A DNA stretch of 64,000 bases from Paragonimus skrjabini miyazakii (GCA_014338405.1 JTDE01000424.1:146510-210509), one strand, 5' to 3'. Counted from the first letter of the stretch, positions 11,146 through 23,272 are shown. Notes: generated from the sequence alone by a model not told the origin. A program made the numbers and translations.

Positions 11146-12376
11146 CTGAACAAGCAAGTAGGTCATAAATGAATGGAAACGAAAACTGTACAAAGTACAT
11201 ATTGGGGCAACGAGGCAATCACCTAAAGTAGAAGTATAAAAACTACAAGATTGTACACACACACGCACACCAAGTATTTCCCGTTCAAGGGCCTTTCTCC
11301 GAGAACTCTGTAATCTGTCGCTATAGAGGATTGGGGATTATAAACATTCAGCGGGAGGGGTGGCACTACTTTCGTCTGTGTTACGATTATACGTTTTATA
11401 GTTAATATAAAGCATACCATACTTACTCCTCACAGTGGTCCTTCCAGCTAAATTTGGGAAATTGTCCGCTATGAGGAGGGACCTGAGATACATTATTCAG
11501 CGTTTAAGGTTTTTACTATTTATACATTACTCACGATACCTGCACTTCATAGTGTTCACTTTATGATCAAGCAAACTAGCTGATCAGCACCTGACAATGC
11601 AACCTAAGCATGGGGAAGCGTGCACTTGAAATGAATACGGGAGAGATAATTGTACAAATAATAGATAGGAGAAATATCAAAAACTGACGTTTACAGCTAC
11701 ATGTCAAATACTGCTACTGTTTGGTAGTACATAAATAAAAGAAGTTGAAGGTCCTTGCCAGTTCCATTGCTTCACTTGCATTAGTCTACCGGAAACGAGG
11801 AATATTTGTATACATTTCTATCCAACTGTCTATTGAATTGTCGAAATGAGAATGTTACACCGTTCTGGAACTATACATTGTCGTTCCCTACTGCTCTTTC
11901 ATGGCAGTAGCAAGTATACTACTGAGTAAAGTCTTTAGAAAACCGAACTTATCCATACCGACTATATAAGCATCCGCCCTTTCATTTCCGAGTGTTGTAG
12001 TCATTTTATATTTAAAATAGAAAACAACTAACATGAACATAAAGTGACGATTCATGACAAAACGAATCGTTATTCCTTCTTACTTTGTGTCCACAGTCTC
12101 CGCCACAACGTATTTAAAGCAGAAATCTTCGTGTTCGGACTGACCGGTTCATTGTTTCTCAAGTCTTGTCCATGACTTCCTTCATGTTCCAAAGGATTGT
12201 CAATTAGATGCACAGGTGATTTTGCCAATCGACTTTGTTCTGAAGTGATAAAAATTAACTTTTTCGTGAGCTTTGGGGATAAATCTGTATTGGGGCAACC
12301 AATATGCCAAGCTCGGAATTATTACGACTATCAAACAAATTACTGATGAGTAGTCGGGGATTTGCTTAGTTTCAAG
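11146..12376. other. No gene seen; intronic
   Basis: AT-rich sequence with a short CA-rich run at 11257-11272. I see no coding similarity or repeat-family copy before the SINE that starts at about 12377. Confidence 0.45.
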
Positions 12377-12768
12377 TTGGAAATCACCCACAATTATTCG
12401 CAGCTGTCACATTCCAATAGAATTCTCAGTCGACCCACTTCTCGAAAAGAAGCACTAGACTCGAGTTTCACTCTCATTAGAGCTCGTCAGTAGTGCATAT
12501 CCTTGCCACTGTCGGGACTAGGACTCTGGCCACGCTGTTCATGAGGTAACCGTGTTGACCACTGCGTCATTGATCTCACATTGGGCAAGACCGAATTATC
12601 ATATGTGAACGCTCAACCACTTTCGCTTGTGAGTAATGATCAGGTTGCCTGGTCATCTCGATAGGAAATACAGTAACCGTCCTGTTAATTCCATTCGATA
12701 ACCGAGCGATTAGGACTTCCTAGACAGGTCGAAATCTCTGATCCCATTAAACCTGCCAGGCGATATTA
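12377..12768 (-). repeat. tRNA-derived SINE with hammerhead ribozyme, copy A
   Basis: The same roughly 390-bp sequence recurs at 34465-34856 and in part at 56446-56730, 56741-56934, 60730-60986, 26703-26833 and 43319-43400. Read on the minus strand, it has a leader, then an A-box-like TGACGCAGTGG (12569-12559), a B-box-like GAGTCCTAGTCCCG (12526-12513), a hammerhead motif (12496-12452), a CTTCT/AGAAG hairpin, and a 3' end of the form TTGTGGGTGATTTCCAA. The pol III boxes suggest tRNA ancestry. The layout, a tRNA-like head followed by a hammerhead, is that of the schistosome SM-alpha repeats, although I cannot show that the two families are the same. The first roughly 190 bases of the sense strand (12768-12570) are shared with copies B and C and belong to the unit. 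Confidence 0.82.
12452..12496 (-). ncRNA. Hammerhead ribozyme in SINE copy A
   Basis: On the minus strand the elements occur in order. Stem I 5' strand is GCACTA; the core is CTGACGA (fits CUGANGA). Stem II is GCTCT, loop AATG, AGAGT, closed by a G-U wobble where G-C is usual; then GAAA. A tiny stem III follows, in which CTCGAG makes two base pairs closed by a TCGA loop together with the flanking A and T. The cleavage triplet is GTC, and the stem I 3' strand TAGTGC is perfectly complementary to GCACTA. All conserved core positions are present. Stem III is self-complementary (ACTCGAGT), so the active form may be a dimer, as in other small-stem-III hammerheads. Cleavage would fall after the C of GTC, leaving TAGTGC at the new 5' end. 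Confidence 0.85.
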
Positions 12769-12832
12769 TCTAACAAATGATGGCTTACTGGATGTCTTCA
12801 CATTTCTAACGAATCACATTTTAGCATCATCC

Positions 12833-13031
12833 TGTTGTATTCAAGAACGACGGAAAATACCAGTTGTAAGTAAATCTTATTAGAACAACCGTTCTCACAA
12901 TACGTTACGGAAAATCTGTCAGTCCACACAGCACGGATATTCACTGCCCTCATGTGTCATCGATCGCTTGAAGGTCAGAGCAATCTGATTGGCCAACTGC
13001 ATTGCTCACTGACATTCGATTGGACACAACA
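12833..13031 (-). repeat. LTR (3' LTR of the minus-strand Ty3/Gypsy element)
   Basis: A 199-bp direct repeat of 16870-17068, starting TGTTGTATTC and ending ACACAACA (TG...CA on either strand). By eye it differs from its partner at about seven sites, all transitions (about 3.5%). The base pairs outside the element (catcc at 12828-12832, cgtcc at 17069-17073) are a one-mismatch target duplication. On the coding strand the LTR holds a GCCAATCA box and, in place of a poly(A) signal, AATAAG, while the partner has AATAAA. The plus bases just after 13031 read on the minus strand as a purine-rich tract (GGAGGGCGGAGG), the likely polypurine primer. Confidence 0.92.
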
Positions 13032-16000
13032 CCACCTCCGCCCTCCGCGTCTGCCATTCCGTACTTCAGCGTTCGATATTTTGTCCGTCTCGATCTTCGT
13101 GGAAGACTGAGTTCTTGGTATTTTATCGCTTACTACCGGCCCAGCGATTGCGGGTTCTTCTCTAGGTTTCGTGTTCTTTAACGCAATACACAGCCGTCTT
13201 GCATTGACCATTGAATTGTTATCCAATATGTAGGTTACTGGAGCTCTCACTTCTCTCACTGCCACCGGTGCAGAAAGCGAACTTTCGCATTTTTTATTGT
13301 TTTTTTCACTCTCACGTAAGTGCCAACTGTACATTGATTTCCTGCTTTTTTGTAGTTCTTTTGGTACCTTCTCTTCCTCTCCAATTCTTCTTGATTCATT
13401 ACCGATCTTTGTATGTGCGCCGCATTAGGTTTCGTTCGTATATCTCTACCAAACATTAATTTCGCTGGTGTCACACCTGTAGCAGTATGTGGTGTGGTTC
13501 TGTAAGCTGCCAGTGATGTCAGGAACGCTGAGTCCCAAGATTCACCTTCTTGTCGAGCTGACTGTATCGTTTCTTTCAGCGTTCGATTCAGGCGTTCCAT
13601 CATTCCATTAGCCGAAGGGTTGTATGGAGCAGTTCGCACATGACGGATTTCATGATGACAAAAACTGACTGAATTCGTAGCTGCGAAACTGCGGTCCATT
13701 ATCAGTTACGATCTCCTCCGGTAAGCCGAATCGAGCGAACAAGTGTCGTAACCAGTTAATAATGACAGTCGTTGTGGTCTCTCCACATAAATGAGCCTCC
13801 GGCCATTTTGTATAAAAACAAGTAGCCACAAGAACATTCTTTTTGTTTTGTGGAACGTTTTCAAACGGGCCCATTATGTATAATGCCAACTTCACCCAAG
13901 GTTGCACTGGGTATTCGATGGGCTGTATAGGGGCACCGATAGGTTTTGAACTCTTATCAGAATGCTGACAAGCCGCACAATCCCTCACAGCGGTTTCCAC
14001 GCTCGAATCCATACGGGGCCACCAGTAGTATTCACGAATTCGTGCCTCGGCTCTCACAATAACGAGATGTCCTTCATGTCCACTTCTAAGTACATCTGCA
14101 ATGAGAGATTCGGGTATCACGAAGCGGGCCCCACGTAACAGACGCTTGTTAACGACAGTTAATTCGTCTCGTATAGTATGATAAGGAATCAGTTCTGCCT
14201 TCAGAAGCTTTCGATCGGGCCAGGAGTTTATTACATGCTGAACTTCTGTAAGCAGTGAATCGTTCACAGTATGCTCTTGGATACCTTTTAAAGAGATCGT
14301 CCCTGTACATCTGTCGTTCAAACACGAAATCATTCTGACATCATCGATATCTTCACTTTCCCCCTGATAGGCAATAGGTAAACGTGATAGCGCATCTGCT
14401 ACCTGATTATGGGTACCGGAAACGTGCTGCATTTGGAAATCGTAATTGAGTAGTCGAGCGTACCATCGGCTAATGCGAATGGGCTTTTGACCTTTATTTC
14501 CCCGACAGAGTAACGACGTAAGGGAAGCGTGATCAGTTCTTAATATAAAGCGACGACCAAATAAATACAGATGCCACTTTTCGCATGCCCACACATAAGC
14601 TAGGGCTTCTTTCTCTCCTGCGAAGTAATTCATTTCAGTGGGTGATAATGCTTGTGAGGCGTACGCTACCACCCTTTCAATTCCATTTTGGAGCTGCGAA
14701 AGAACAGCACCTAAACCAACATTAGATGCATCAGTGGAGACAAACGTAGGACTGCTCTCAATGAATATAGTCATGATCGGTGCCGAAGCAAACGACTTCC
14801 GAATAGTCCGGTAAGCAGCCTCTTGTTCTTTGCCCCAAACGAAATCAGTATTTTTCCCGATTGTTCCACGCAGCGGTTGCGAGATCGTGGCGAAATTACG
14901 AAAATGTTGAAGGTAATAATTACAGAGACCTAAAAATCGTCTCACCTCATCAGTTGTTCGTGGTTTAGGACAGTTCAGAATTGCAAATGTATTTTTGGTA
15001 TATGGCTTCACACCTGCGTTCGATATGGCATGGCTTAGGAACTCGATGTCCTGTACAGCAAATTGGCACTTTGTCAGATTCAACCGAAGAATCAATTTAT
15101 TTAGACGACTGAGAACGGCGTGTAAGTTCGCAACATGTTCACCTGCGGATTTACCGAAAACACAAATATCGTCCATGTATACCACACATCTAGTGAGATC
15201 GGAAAATGAAAGTGTCACGAACTTTTGCCATGCGGCAGGGGCACTGCTTAATCCCATATGAAGGACTTTGTAATGATATAGACCATCCTGTGTTAAAAAT
15301 GCCGTAAGGGGTCGTGATTCTGGTAGAAGTGGCATGTGATAGTGGGCTTGGCTGATATCCAATTTAGAAAAGAACTTTGCACCCGACATTTTAACAATAA
15401 GTTCATCTGCCGTGGGTAAGGGAAAATTTTCTACACTAATATGTCTGTTCAGGGCACGTAAATCTGTACAAACGCGTACTGTTCCGTCCTTCTTGAGAAC
15501 CGCCACGAGTGGGTGGACCCATTCCGAGCACTGAATTTTCTCAATCAAATCATGTGGAAGCATTTTATTCAAGGCATCCGAAATCAACTCACGCTTGGTT
15601 AACGGCACAGGACGAGGTTATGCAATTGCCAATGGTACAGCGTTGGGTTTCAAACGTATATGGTGCATACCAGCTGGAATTCTTCCGACTCCATCAAGAA
15701 AGAGTTTTGGATACATCAATTTCAAATTCCGCTTTTGGACGTATTGTTGAGAAAAGCGGACAACAACAGGGTTGCTGGAATAACTTCCGAACATATACGA
15801 AGAAGGTGATATTGGTAAATTCACCGGATACTTTGTATAAAAATCCAAGGGTACAATTGTAATTGGTGAGGCTGAATCCATTTCCATGCACAACGAAATT
15901 GTTCTACCACCAACTTCAAAAAACACAGTACGTACGTCAGTGATTGGAAGACGGGGTTCACAGGCTTTCGATGAAGGTTGCGATTTTTTCTCATGGACTG

Positions 16001-16841
16001 AAAAAATATGTTCACTTCTCGAACATTCCTTTAGTTCGACATCTTCCAACGTTTCCGTGACAGCAGCAACTGATTTGGAGCGACAAGCTCGCGCAAAATG
16101 ACCAGGTTTACTACATAATCTGCATGTAGCGTCGATTGAGGGGCATTTGTTGTGATTAGCCTTGTGTTTTGGACTTCCGCACCGGTAGCACGCCGCATGC
16201 TTCGAATAATTCAAGCAGGAACCCGTAGTTTCTTTCACACGAGAAATCGCCGCAGATTGGGATATCGTAGAAAACAATTTATTTTGATCATCGACCTGAA
16301 CCTTGGCCCTTGCCAGATCGCAAGCCCTCTCCCATGTAAGTTTCACAGAATTATCGACCAATAATGTCTCTCGAATCCTTGAGTCACGTACGCCAGAAAT
16401 CAACTGTTGTATCAGCAGAACTTCCCCAATCTTCTTTTGCGGCACCGTACCGTACTCACATTGGCGGACTGAACAAAGCAACCTAGAAATAAATCCGTTC
16501 AAATCTTCTCCTGCCGCTTGACGTAACGAAGAGAATTTGAACCGTGAAGTATAAGTATTCATCCGTAATCCGCAATGTTTATCGAGATCAACTAGTGCAT
16601 CCGAAAACGTAACTTTCGACTGTAGGTTTAGGGCATCGAACAACCGTCTACCTTCGTCCCCCAATCTCAATTTCAGTAACTTCAACTTGTGATCCACAGT
16701 CAGTTTGATTTCACAGTTGAAAACTGGCAATATTTCCACGTAATCGATGAATGTAGACTTTCATGACGTCCATTTTTCGACCGGAGGTTGCACGGAAGGA
16801 TCGGTCCAAAATAAATCCGGGGCTTGTAGTGAATTTGACAT
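13032..16841 (-). pseudogene. Ty3/Gypsy gag-pol polyprotein, disabled
   Basis: One frame runs from ATG at 16841 through gag, protease, RT and RNase H into integrase. Gag has two zinc knuckles, CYRCGSPKHKANHNKC and CRLCSKPGHFARAC (about 16195-16080). The protease site reads MDSASP. RT has YMDDICVFG (about 15165), and RNase H has TDASNVGLGAVLS (about 14730). Integrase has a zinc finger (GHEGH...CAACQ), then LYIMGPF where an Asp is expected before IMGPF, then VTDNGPQF and, in another frame, NGMMERLNR. Damage: TGA at 16763-16761, TAA at 15620-15618 between protease and RT with the frame otherwise continuous, a frame change near 13660-13690, and a second near 13265 at an A-run. The region 12975-13334 encodes the post-integrase tail (PVAVREVRAPVTYIL). 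The layout resembles the Mag / K02A2.6-like branch. It replicates via a cytoplasmic RNA intermediate and integrates as DNA. Confidence 0.9.
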
Positions 16842-16852
16842 AATGCAGGTTT

Positions 16853-16869
16853 GATAGAGCGACGCCAAT
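16853..16869 (-). promoter_or_regulatory. Probable tRNA primer-binding site of the Ty3/Gypsy element
   Basis: Two bases inside the 5' LTR, the minus strand reads TGGCGTCGCTCTATCAA. It begins with TGG, complementary to the CCA end of a tRNA, at the position expected for first-strand priming. I cannot identify the tRNA. Confidence 0.55.
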
Positions 16870-17068
16870 TGTTGTATTCAAGAACGACGGAAAATACCAG
16901 TTGTAAGTAAGTTTTATTAGAGCAACCGTTTTCATAATACGTTACGGAAAATCTGTCAGTCCACACAGCACGGACATTCACTGCCCTCATGTGTCATCGA
17001 TCGCTTGAAGGTCAGAGCAGTCTGATTGGCCAACTGCATTGCTCACTGACATTCGATTGGACACAACA
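16870..17068 (-). repeat. LTR (5' LTR of the minus-strand Ty3/Gypsy element)
   Basis: Partner of 12833-13031, the same 199-bp length with TG...CA ends. It carries CTAATAAAAC on the coding strand, a canonical poly(A) signal, and a CCAAT-type box (GGCCAATCAGA). No clear TATA box was seen. The plus-strand sequence just outside starts cgtcc, the likely target duplication. Confidence 0.92.
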
Positions 17069-20000
17069 CGTCCCTCAGAAGTTGTATTTGTTCTGAAGAT
17101 GACCGGACATCTTTTTATTTCTGTTCATCACCGTAAATGTTCAAGATGGACATTATCAATGTTTGCACACATTTTTACTCATAGGTCCCGATGTCGCTGG
17201 AGGACAGTACGTAAGTCAGAACCCAATTTATACAGACCTACAAGCATGGAACCTGACCCCTTACCGCAGAGTGCTACGATATTCTCCTATCCTACTAAAC
17301 GTACACCATCTTACATCGTTATTAGATCACCCGGACCTAAAGAAAACGCTTTCTATAATACTCTACAGAGTATCCAGTTTTAGAGATAAATAATTGAAAC
17401 AATTACTCATCACAACAGTGGAAAGTCAGTTGACATTCATTTATTCTGAGTAGGGAAAGTCCTACACTTGTCCTCGCGATTACCCCGTAAGGTGTCCAGT
17501 TTATCATCATCTAACCATGTATCTACACGTCGCAGAAGTCAGTTGTTTGTCTAACATGCATAAATCTGTCAAATCACGAGATGCAATGTATAAAAGGTTT
17601 GTTATTATAAAAAAACGTATTTTGACCGCTAAGGAGAAGTATTTTCGAGCATGTAGCAACAACACATGACTGACGAGATCAAGATGGATTCTCATTAATA
17701 TCCTGAAAGTGCCTTTCTCTATATGCAACCAACAGCGATGAACAATCATTTTCTATTTTATACGGCTAAAACCGGTGGACAACCATTTTATTGGCATCCA
17801 GCAAAGCGAATGTGTATTCGAAATTGAACTCAACGAACGTACTGAGAATCTCTTCAAATATCATAAACAGGGTACCATAAGAAAGTTTTAAACTGAATTA
17901 TGAAACATTGATTCCTTCAATGTCAAAATCCATTATCTGGCACCCTCTCCGCATTAGCAGTGGTGTGAGTAGTATAGCACGATCGTTCCAACTCACTACA
18001 CTACTCCCCCCACAAAGATTGTTCCAGCTGCAGCAAAAACCCTCCAGGTTCTCTTCGTTCTCTCAACGATCTGCGTACCGGACTCGGGAACGTCGATACT
18101 CCAGGTGTGCATTCTCTTCTACTTGGAGTGTCGTACCATTTATAAAGCTGGCCTCACTACACTAAGTAAGCAGTTTCAATCATTAAGTACGGTTGAACAT
18201 GTTACAAAGTGGCTATAAAATTGCTCTTTGATGATCGGTGGTCAATATCCAACTATCATCATAGGAGAGAAGGTATTGTAGACCAGAAAAGGATTAAAAG
18301 ACCATAAAAAACATCGCTCTTAGCTTGTTGAAGTCCTGACTAATAAAAATTACAACTACAAATTCACTGTTATATTGTACTTTTCCTAACGCTTTATTTC
18401 AGGATCGTTTACTTTTGTTTGTTTTTCCTATAAGATACCTCCCACTACGTAAACCTTTAAAATTGTCGCATTTAGTAAGTGGAATATAATGCCAAACATT
18501 TCCTAAATTTCACTTATCGTCTAAATACAGCTTTTCAAAGCTGGTTGTAATATCGTCACTTTCCCAATGGAACTTTTCATTGTTTGTCAACTTTCACTTG
18601 TTTTTTTTCACTTGTTTTGTTAGTTCGCAACCACATTTTCCGTGTGCTGTTGTGTAACATGTCTCACATTTGTGAGGTAGTGACTTTTTTCGGAATTTTC
18701 ATTCATCCCCACGTTGTGATCTCGGTTGTAGTTTTGGTGATTACGTAGTTTAACATGTCTCCATTGGTGTAGAAGATATGCCGTATGACCTCGTGACTGA
18801 TCGTCTTCCGTCACATGTGCCCCTTCAGATTGACACCATTTAAGTTGGCACAGCGACTCCTCGTGACTTCTTTAAATTCTCACTAAGTGCTTAAAAAAAG
18901 CAAGTTCGTATAGTCATCTATTACTGACTGGATTGTTCCAGTTGTACTGATTAGCTACAAGGAACTGTACATAAGTATACCAAAGAATATCGAGTGATGC
19001 TTCAGACTTTATGTTAAATTAAAGAATTGGAAGTTACATCCCTGTCACTTTATTGATTGTTAAGAAGAGTAACCTTTGCTAAAATATCATCATTTCTTTT
19101 AGTGATTAAAGCGAGTTACGTGACTTATATCGTTTGCGGTTACTGGATTTAATTCAAACACTCATCGACCGGTAAAAAATTTGGTCCTTCCCTGTGATAG
19201 CAGATGGTTGTTACCATCGTTGATCTCTCCGGATTCCTTCAAAACATTCAGCATTTACAGCTGGAGTGTTTATCTCACCTCTAAGTGCACTAACCTCGTC
19301 AGATTGCGTAAGACAGCGCACGTGTCAGCACGAGATCTACGAACATGCCTCCGCATCTGAGCGGAACAGCGTGGCCCGCCAACAAACGGAGCAGCCGTGT
19401 TTGACAAAGCTAACCGTCTGGAGCGCGAAAACGGGACAAGCACCGACTAACTCATGAAGGGTAGACTAGTTGAGCCGATCGTTTGGCTCAGGGCGAAACA
19501 AGACACCGCACACATGACTAATGTTTCCTTAGGCGGAGGCGTTGAGTCAGTTGGCCGGCTCAACTAAAATTTTGGGTGAGCTTCTGAGGTACCGTAGTAG
19601 TTATCATATAGAAGCAACCAAAGCAACCTTTGTGTACAACGGAGAAAACAAGCATATACTTAATTTCAGTGAACGAAATTACCCGCTTGACAGGTATCTA
19701 GAACGAACTATAACATTAAGCGAAATAGGTCCAAGTTACCTTTTTGAATACAACACGCGGTTTTGCCCGTGTGATCCATTGTGTCTATGGGCACAGTTTA
19801 ATGACTGTCAATCTACTTCGTCTGTACGTTGGGGAATACTGCAGCTTTCTCACCGTAAAATATGTTAATCTTTTCCACTTAAGTATTAGAAAAAAGACCT
19901 GGGACGCAATGGTATTCAATATTCCGTCGTATTAAATATCATACTAGAGTTGTATTCATGATCCTATCGTAGTACACATAACCAACAAAGTTCAACCATT

Positions 20001-20879
20001 TTTGCCCGAATGCGAAAGTTAGCTTCATATGTGAGTGGTGTTCAACTTATGAATTAACCTATTCTTGAACAACACTGATGCAAACGCTCTTTCATTCATA
20101 AATTGAAACATATCTCAGTAATCGAAGCCGTTTTCTGTTCTTTTACGTCCTAACATCAATGTCTACCTCTGCGGTTTCCTCCGTGAACACCCTATCAGTT
20201 GCTGCTATAGAACCAGTCGGAGTTGTCGCAATACTATCATTTTATATACATGGATAGGGAAACACCGCGCAGTGTGGATTACAGAAGCCCACCATCAGTT
20301 CCACAATAGCAAATCTGGTGGATTAATCATTTTGGCATTATAGTACAGAGAGATTCCTTTAGTCTGGGACAATCACTTTTCGTCATGAATGTGAACGAAA
20401 AACGCATAAGGACTATACTCGAACGAATTTCGCCTCATTCCAAGTGTCCGCAAGAAAATGGATATCTCACTTCCGTTCCAGGATGGCTTAGTCAATGAAC
20501 AAGTGATCTGGCGTGCGCACTAACCACGGGAACAAACATTTTCAGCTGTATCGTTAATAAACTGACTGTGACAGAGCTATGCTCAAGTTTAGATCTAAAA
20601 ACAGGTTGCCTATCATTCATCTACCATTATAGCACGGCAGAATATAAGAATTAAATGACTAAACACTTTTCTAAAAACAGTAAAGGGCACCATCCGGAAC
20701 AAGAGTCAACAAATCAATCGCCAAATCAATTGTGTCATGCCTTATCGAGGACAATCATCGGGTAGACATGTCTACGATATTTCTGTCGGTCTAGTCTACC
20801 AGCCCAAAGCGTGAAGCAGCGAATCTTCGCAACCCTCGAACAAATAGATATCACATTGCGTAACCTGGTGCCTTGCTCA
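17069..20879. other. No supported gene
   Basis: AT-rich. Near 17185-17210 there is a possible 26-base micro-exon (see findings). At 18597-18624 a TTCACTTGTTTT unit is repeated in tandem. A GC-richer patch at 19300-19450 has no recognisable coding content. Confidence 0.4.
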
Positions 20880-21112
20880 CAAAATCAGTTTGTTCAGATC
20901 ATACAAACACCCTGGCTCTAAGTGATCCACACCAATACAGAGAGTTGACCTCGATCTCTGGATGTCAGTCTATTCCACAACAAAGATTGACTACTCCGAT
21001 TTTGATCTGACCAGTCAGCCACTTGAGTCAATTTTTACTTTTTCTTTCAACTGGTTTGATCCGACGATGAATTATCGGAAACATGTCCACCATGTTCCCT
21101 CTTTATTTTCTG
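20880..21112 (+). repeat. Dispersed repeat, copy 1 (partner at 31450-31700)
   Basis: Shares an ordered series of segments with 31450-31700: CCCTGGCTCT...GTGATCC, AGTCTATTCC, TTTGATCTGACC, and a tail GATGAATTATCGGAAACATG against GATGAATTGTCATGAAAAAT. It is diverged and gapped. The tail looks like the 3' end of a retroelement, but no coding link was found. Confidence 0.45.
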
Positions 21113-21284
21113 TTGAATGAAACCTTAGGAAGCTTAACAAACCAGTCTTTGAACAAAGCAGTTAAAACATGAAGACTGGTAGATGCAAGCGTTTCTTGTT
21201 GACTCGTCAGTACTAGATTTACAACATATATCGAACAGTTAGGAGGGTGGAATAAATAGTCAGTCGGTGGGTTAGGAAAGTTCG

Positions 21285-23272
21285 CTAAACCCAGGGCACG
21301 GTCAAGTTCAAGAGCAATGGTTTCTGACCGCATAATGTCGATATCAGTCGATTGACTGTGACCACCTCAAGATACCGCAAGAATATTGGATAGGAATGAT
21401 GTAATAGGATTCTTAATGCGCAAGCTAGATCGATAACGTGACCAGTGATCAGGACATGTCTTGCGACGGCACTCATTTAGACAAATGCTCCTTTACTTTG
21501 GAGATCAAGTAACTCTCGGTTCTGCCTATGTGACCTTCTTTGTGGTTGCATATAAATTGGTAGATACAATGTGAGGTGGCACCGACAGGCTGATCTCCTT
21601 TGCTTGAAGGTACAAGCAGCTTCTCGGTCAGAGCTAATACACAAAGTTCGGCTGCATTAAATGTTTGTTTGATTGAATTCACTAGTCTTTGAGTTGTTTA
21701 GTGCATGTTGTAATCAACTTTAAAATGCAATTCTATATAGACCTTCTTTTTCCTCACTGTGACCACCAGTTCGGAAGGTCTTTTCGGTCTACTATGCCTA
21801 TTTATGAACCTATTCGGGTGCCCATTAGATTGTAGTACAGACGTCGTCAAGTCTAATTCCTCCTCAATGACTCTCCTGTGTATAGGTTCGGCTTGCTGTT
21901 GTCAATAGTGTACTCACTAGTGCGCGTTTGTGATGAGGCGGCATAAAACTGCTAAAGTTTAGGTATCGACCGGATCACGTGGATTTCCTATAGATAACTC
22001 TTTTAACAGAACCATCTTCCTGGTGACTTATGAGTATGTCTAGAAACGGCAAACAATTATCATCCTCAAATTCACATGTAATCTTTAGGTTGGGATGACA
22101 ACTATTTATCTCTTGCTTGTTTGGAACGACTGAATACTAGTGTATCATTAACATAGGGTTTGTAAAGTGACAGATTTGCTATGTTTGTGGCTAACTCTTG
22201 CTCAATCCTTAACATGAAAAGTCTGCTAAGATGGGTCCTAGTGGACTTCCCATGACTACCCTCTATTTGTCGGTATCAGTCAAGAAAAACGGAGGCTGAC
22301 ATTTTCAGTGTGCAACAATAGTGTTTCTCTCAGAATATCGCTAGGCAGAAGCAAAGTAATGTGGCTCGTTTCAACGAGCTCACAGATATAATCATTTGTC
22401 TCCTGTGGGAGGACATTCGTGAACGGTGACTGAATGTTTATGGGACACATCAACTCATTGGCATGATTGATGTTGTCCAAGTCAGTGATCATTTCGGAAG
22501 AATCATCAGTAAAATATGCTTGACACTTTTACTTTAATGGAGTTTAGATGGTGATTAACCAGCGTGACAATCAATGATGTAGATGATTCGTCATCACCAG
22601 ATTTCCAGACCTGCGTGTTTTAGGTAGGCCGTTGACCTGAAGTGTCGACAACTCATATGGTTTAAGATATTTGTATGTCATGTCATCAGTTATGTACATC
22701 TGTAAGAGGAGCTGAAGATGTGTTACTATGCGACCTTCCATTTCAGTGACACTGTCCGCTGTGTCTACTTGCTTAAACCAATACTGACACCATCTTCTGC
22801 ATATAGGCGTCCCTGTCTAAAATGACCGTTTCAGAGCCCTTACCTGATTTAACTATTACCACATTTTTTCATTTAAGCTTTTTAATGATTGTGAGCGTTA
22901 CTTTGTGATAGCATACCGACCGTTGATTGGCGTTATGGGAAGCCCAGTAGCTATTTCAGAGAATTTGGTTTTAGGCCAGTCTAGGTTGTCAGCAGTAGTT
23001 GGCTGAAGATCTCACAGCTAATCAGTCAGGTTTTCAAACTGGGCTTCAACATAAATACGACTGAGCCTATGTAATGGTACTTTATAATCCAGACTCAAGG
23101 CTAAGGCTTCTATTGGCAAAAAATTCAACTGTACTGAAGAACGGTTCATTACGTATTTATTGGGATCCGGTGAGATTGGTTCTTCAGCAGCCTTCTTACG
23201 TGATTTCTGAGTGTGGTTGATATAAGTCCTTTTCGTACGATTGGTGATCATATCACAAAAATGTGGAAACAC
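21285..23272 (-). pseudogene. Penelope-like element A: decayed RT plus GIY-YIG
   Basis: In order on the minus strand. The N-terminal RSSVQLNFLPIEALALSLD and EAQFENL (about 23150-23020) are typical of Penelope-like proteins. GKGSETVILDRDAYMQKM follows (about 22845-22790), then NGLPKTRRSG (about 22640), SPFTNVLPQETNDYICELVE (about 22430-22370) and VVMGSPLGPILAD (about 22240). The catalytic motif reads YVND (about 22155), so one of the two metal-binding Asp residues is changed. The C-terminal GIY-YIG nuclease is represented by CIYQFICNHKEGHIGRTE (about 21580-21525) and a tail with CGQKPLLLNLTVPW (about 21320-21290). Several frames are needed. Penelope-like elements use the GIY-YIG endonuclease to prime reverse transcription at nicked DNA. 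This copy cannot make either enzyme. Confidence 0.8.
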
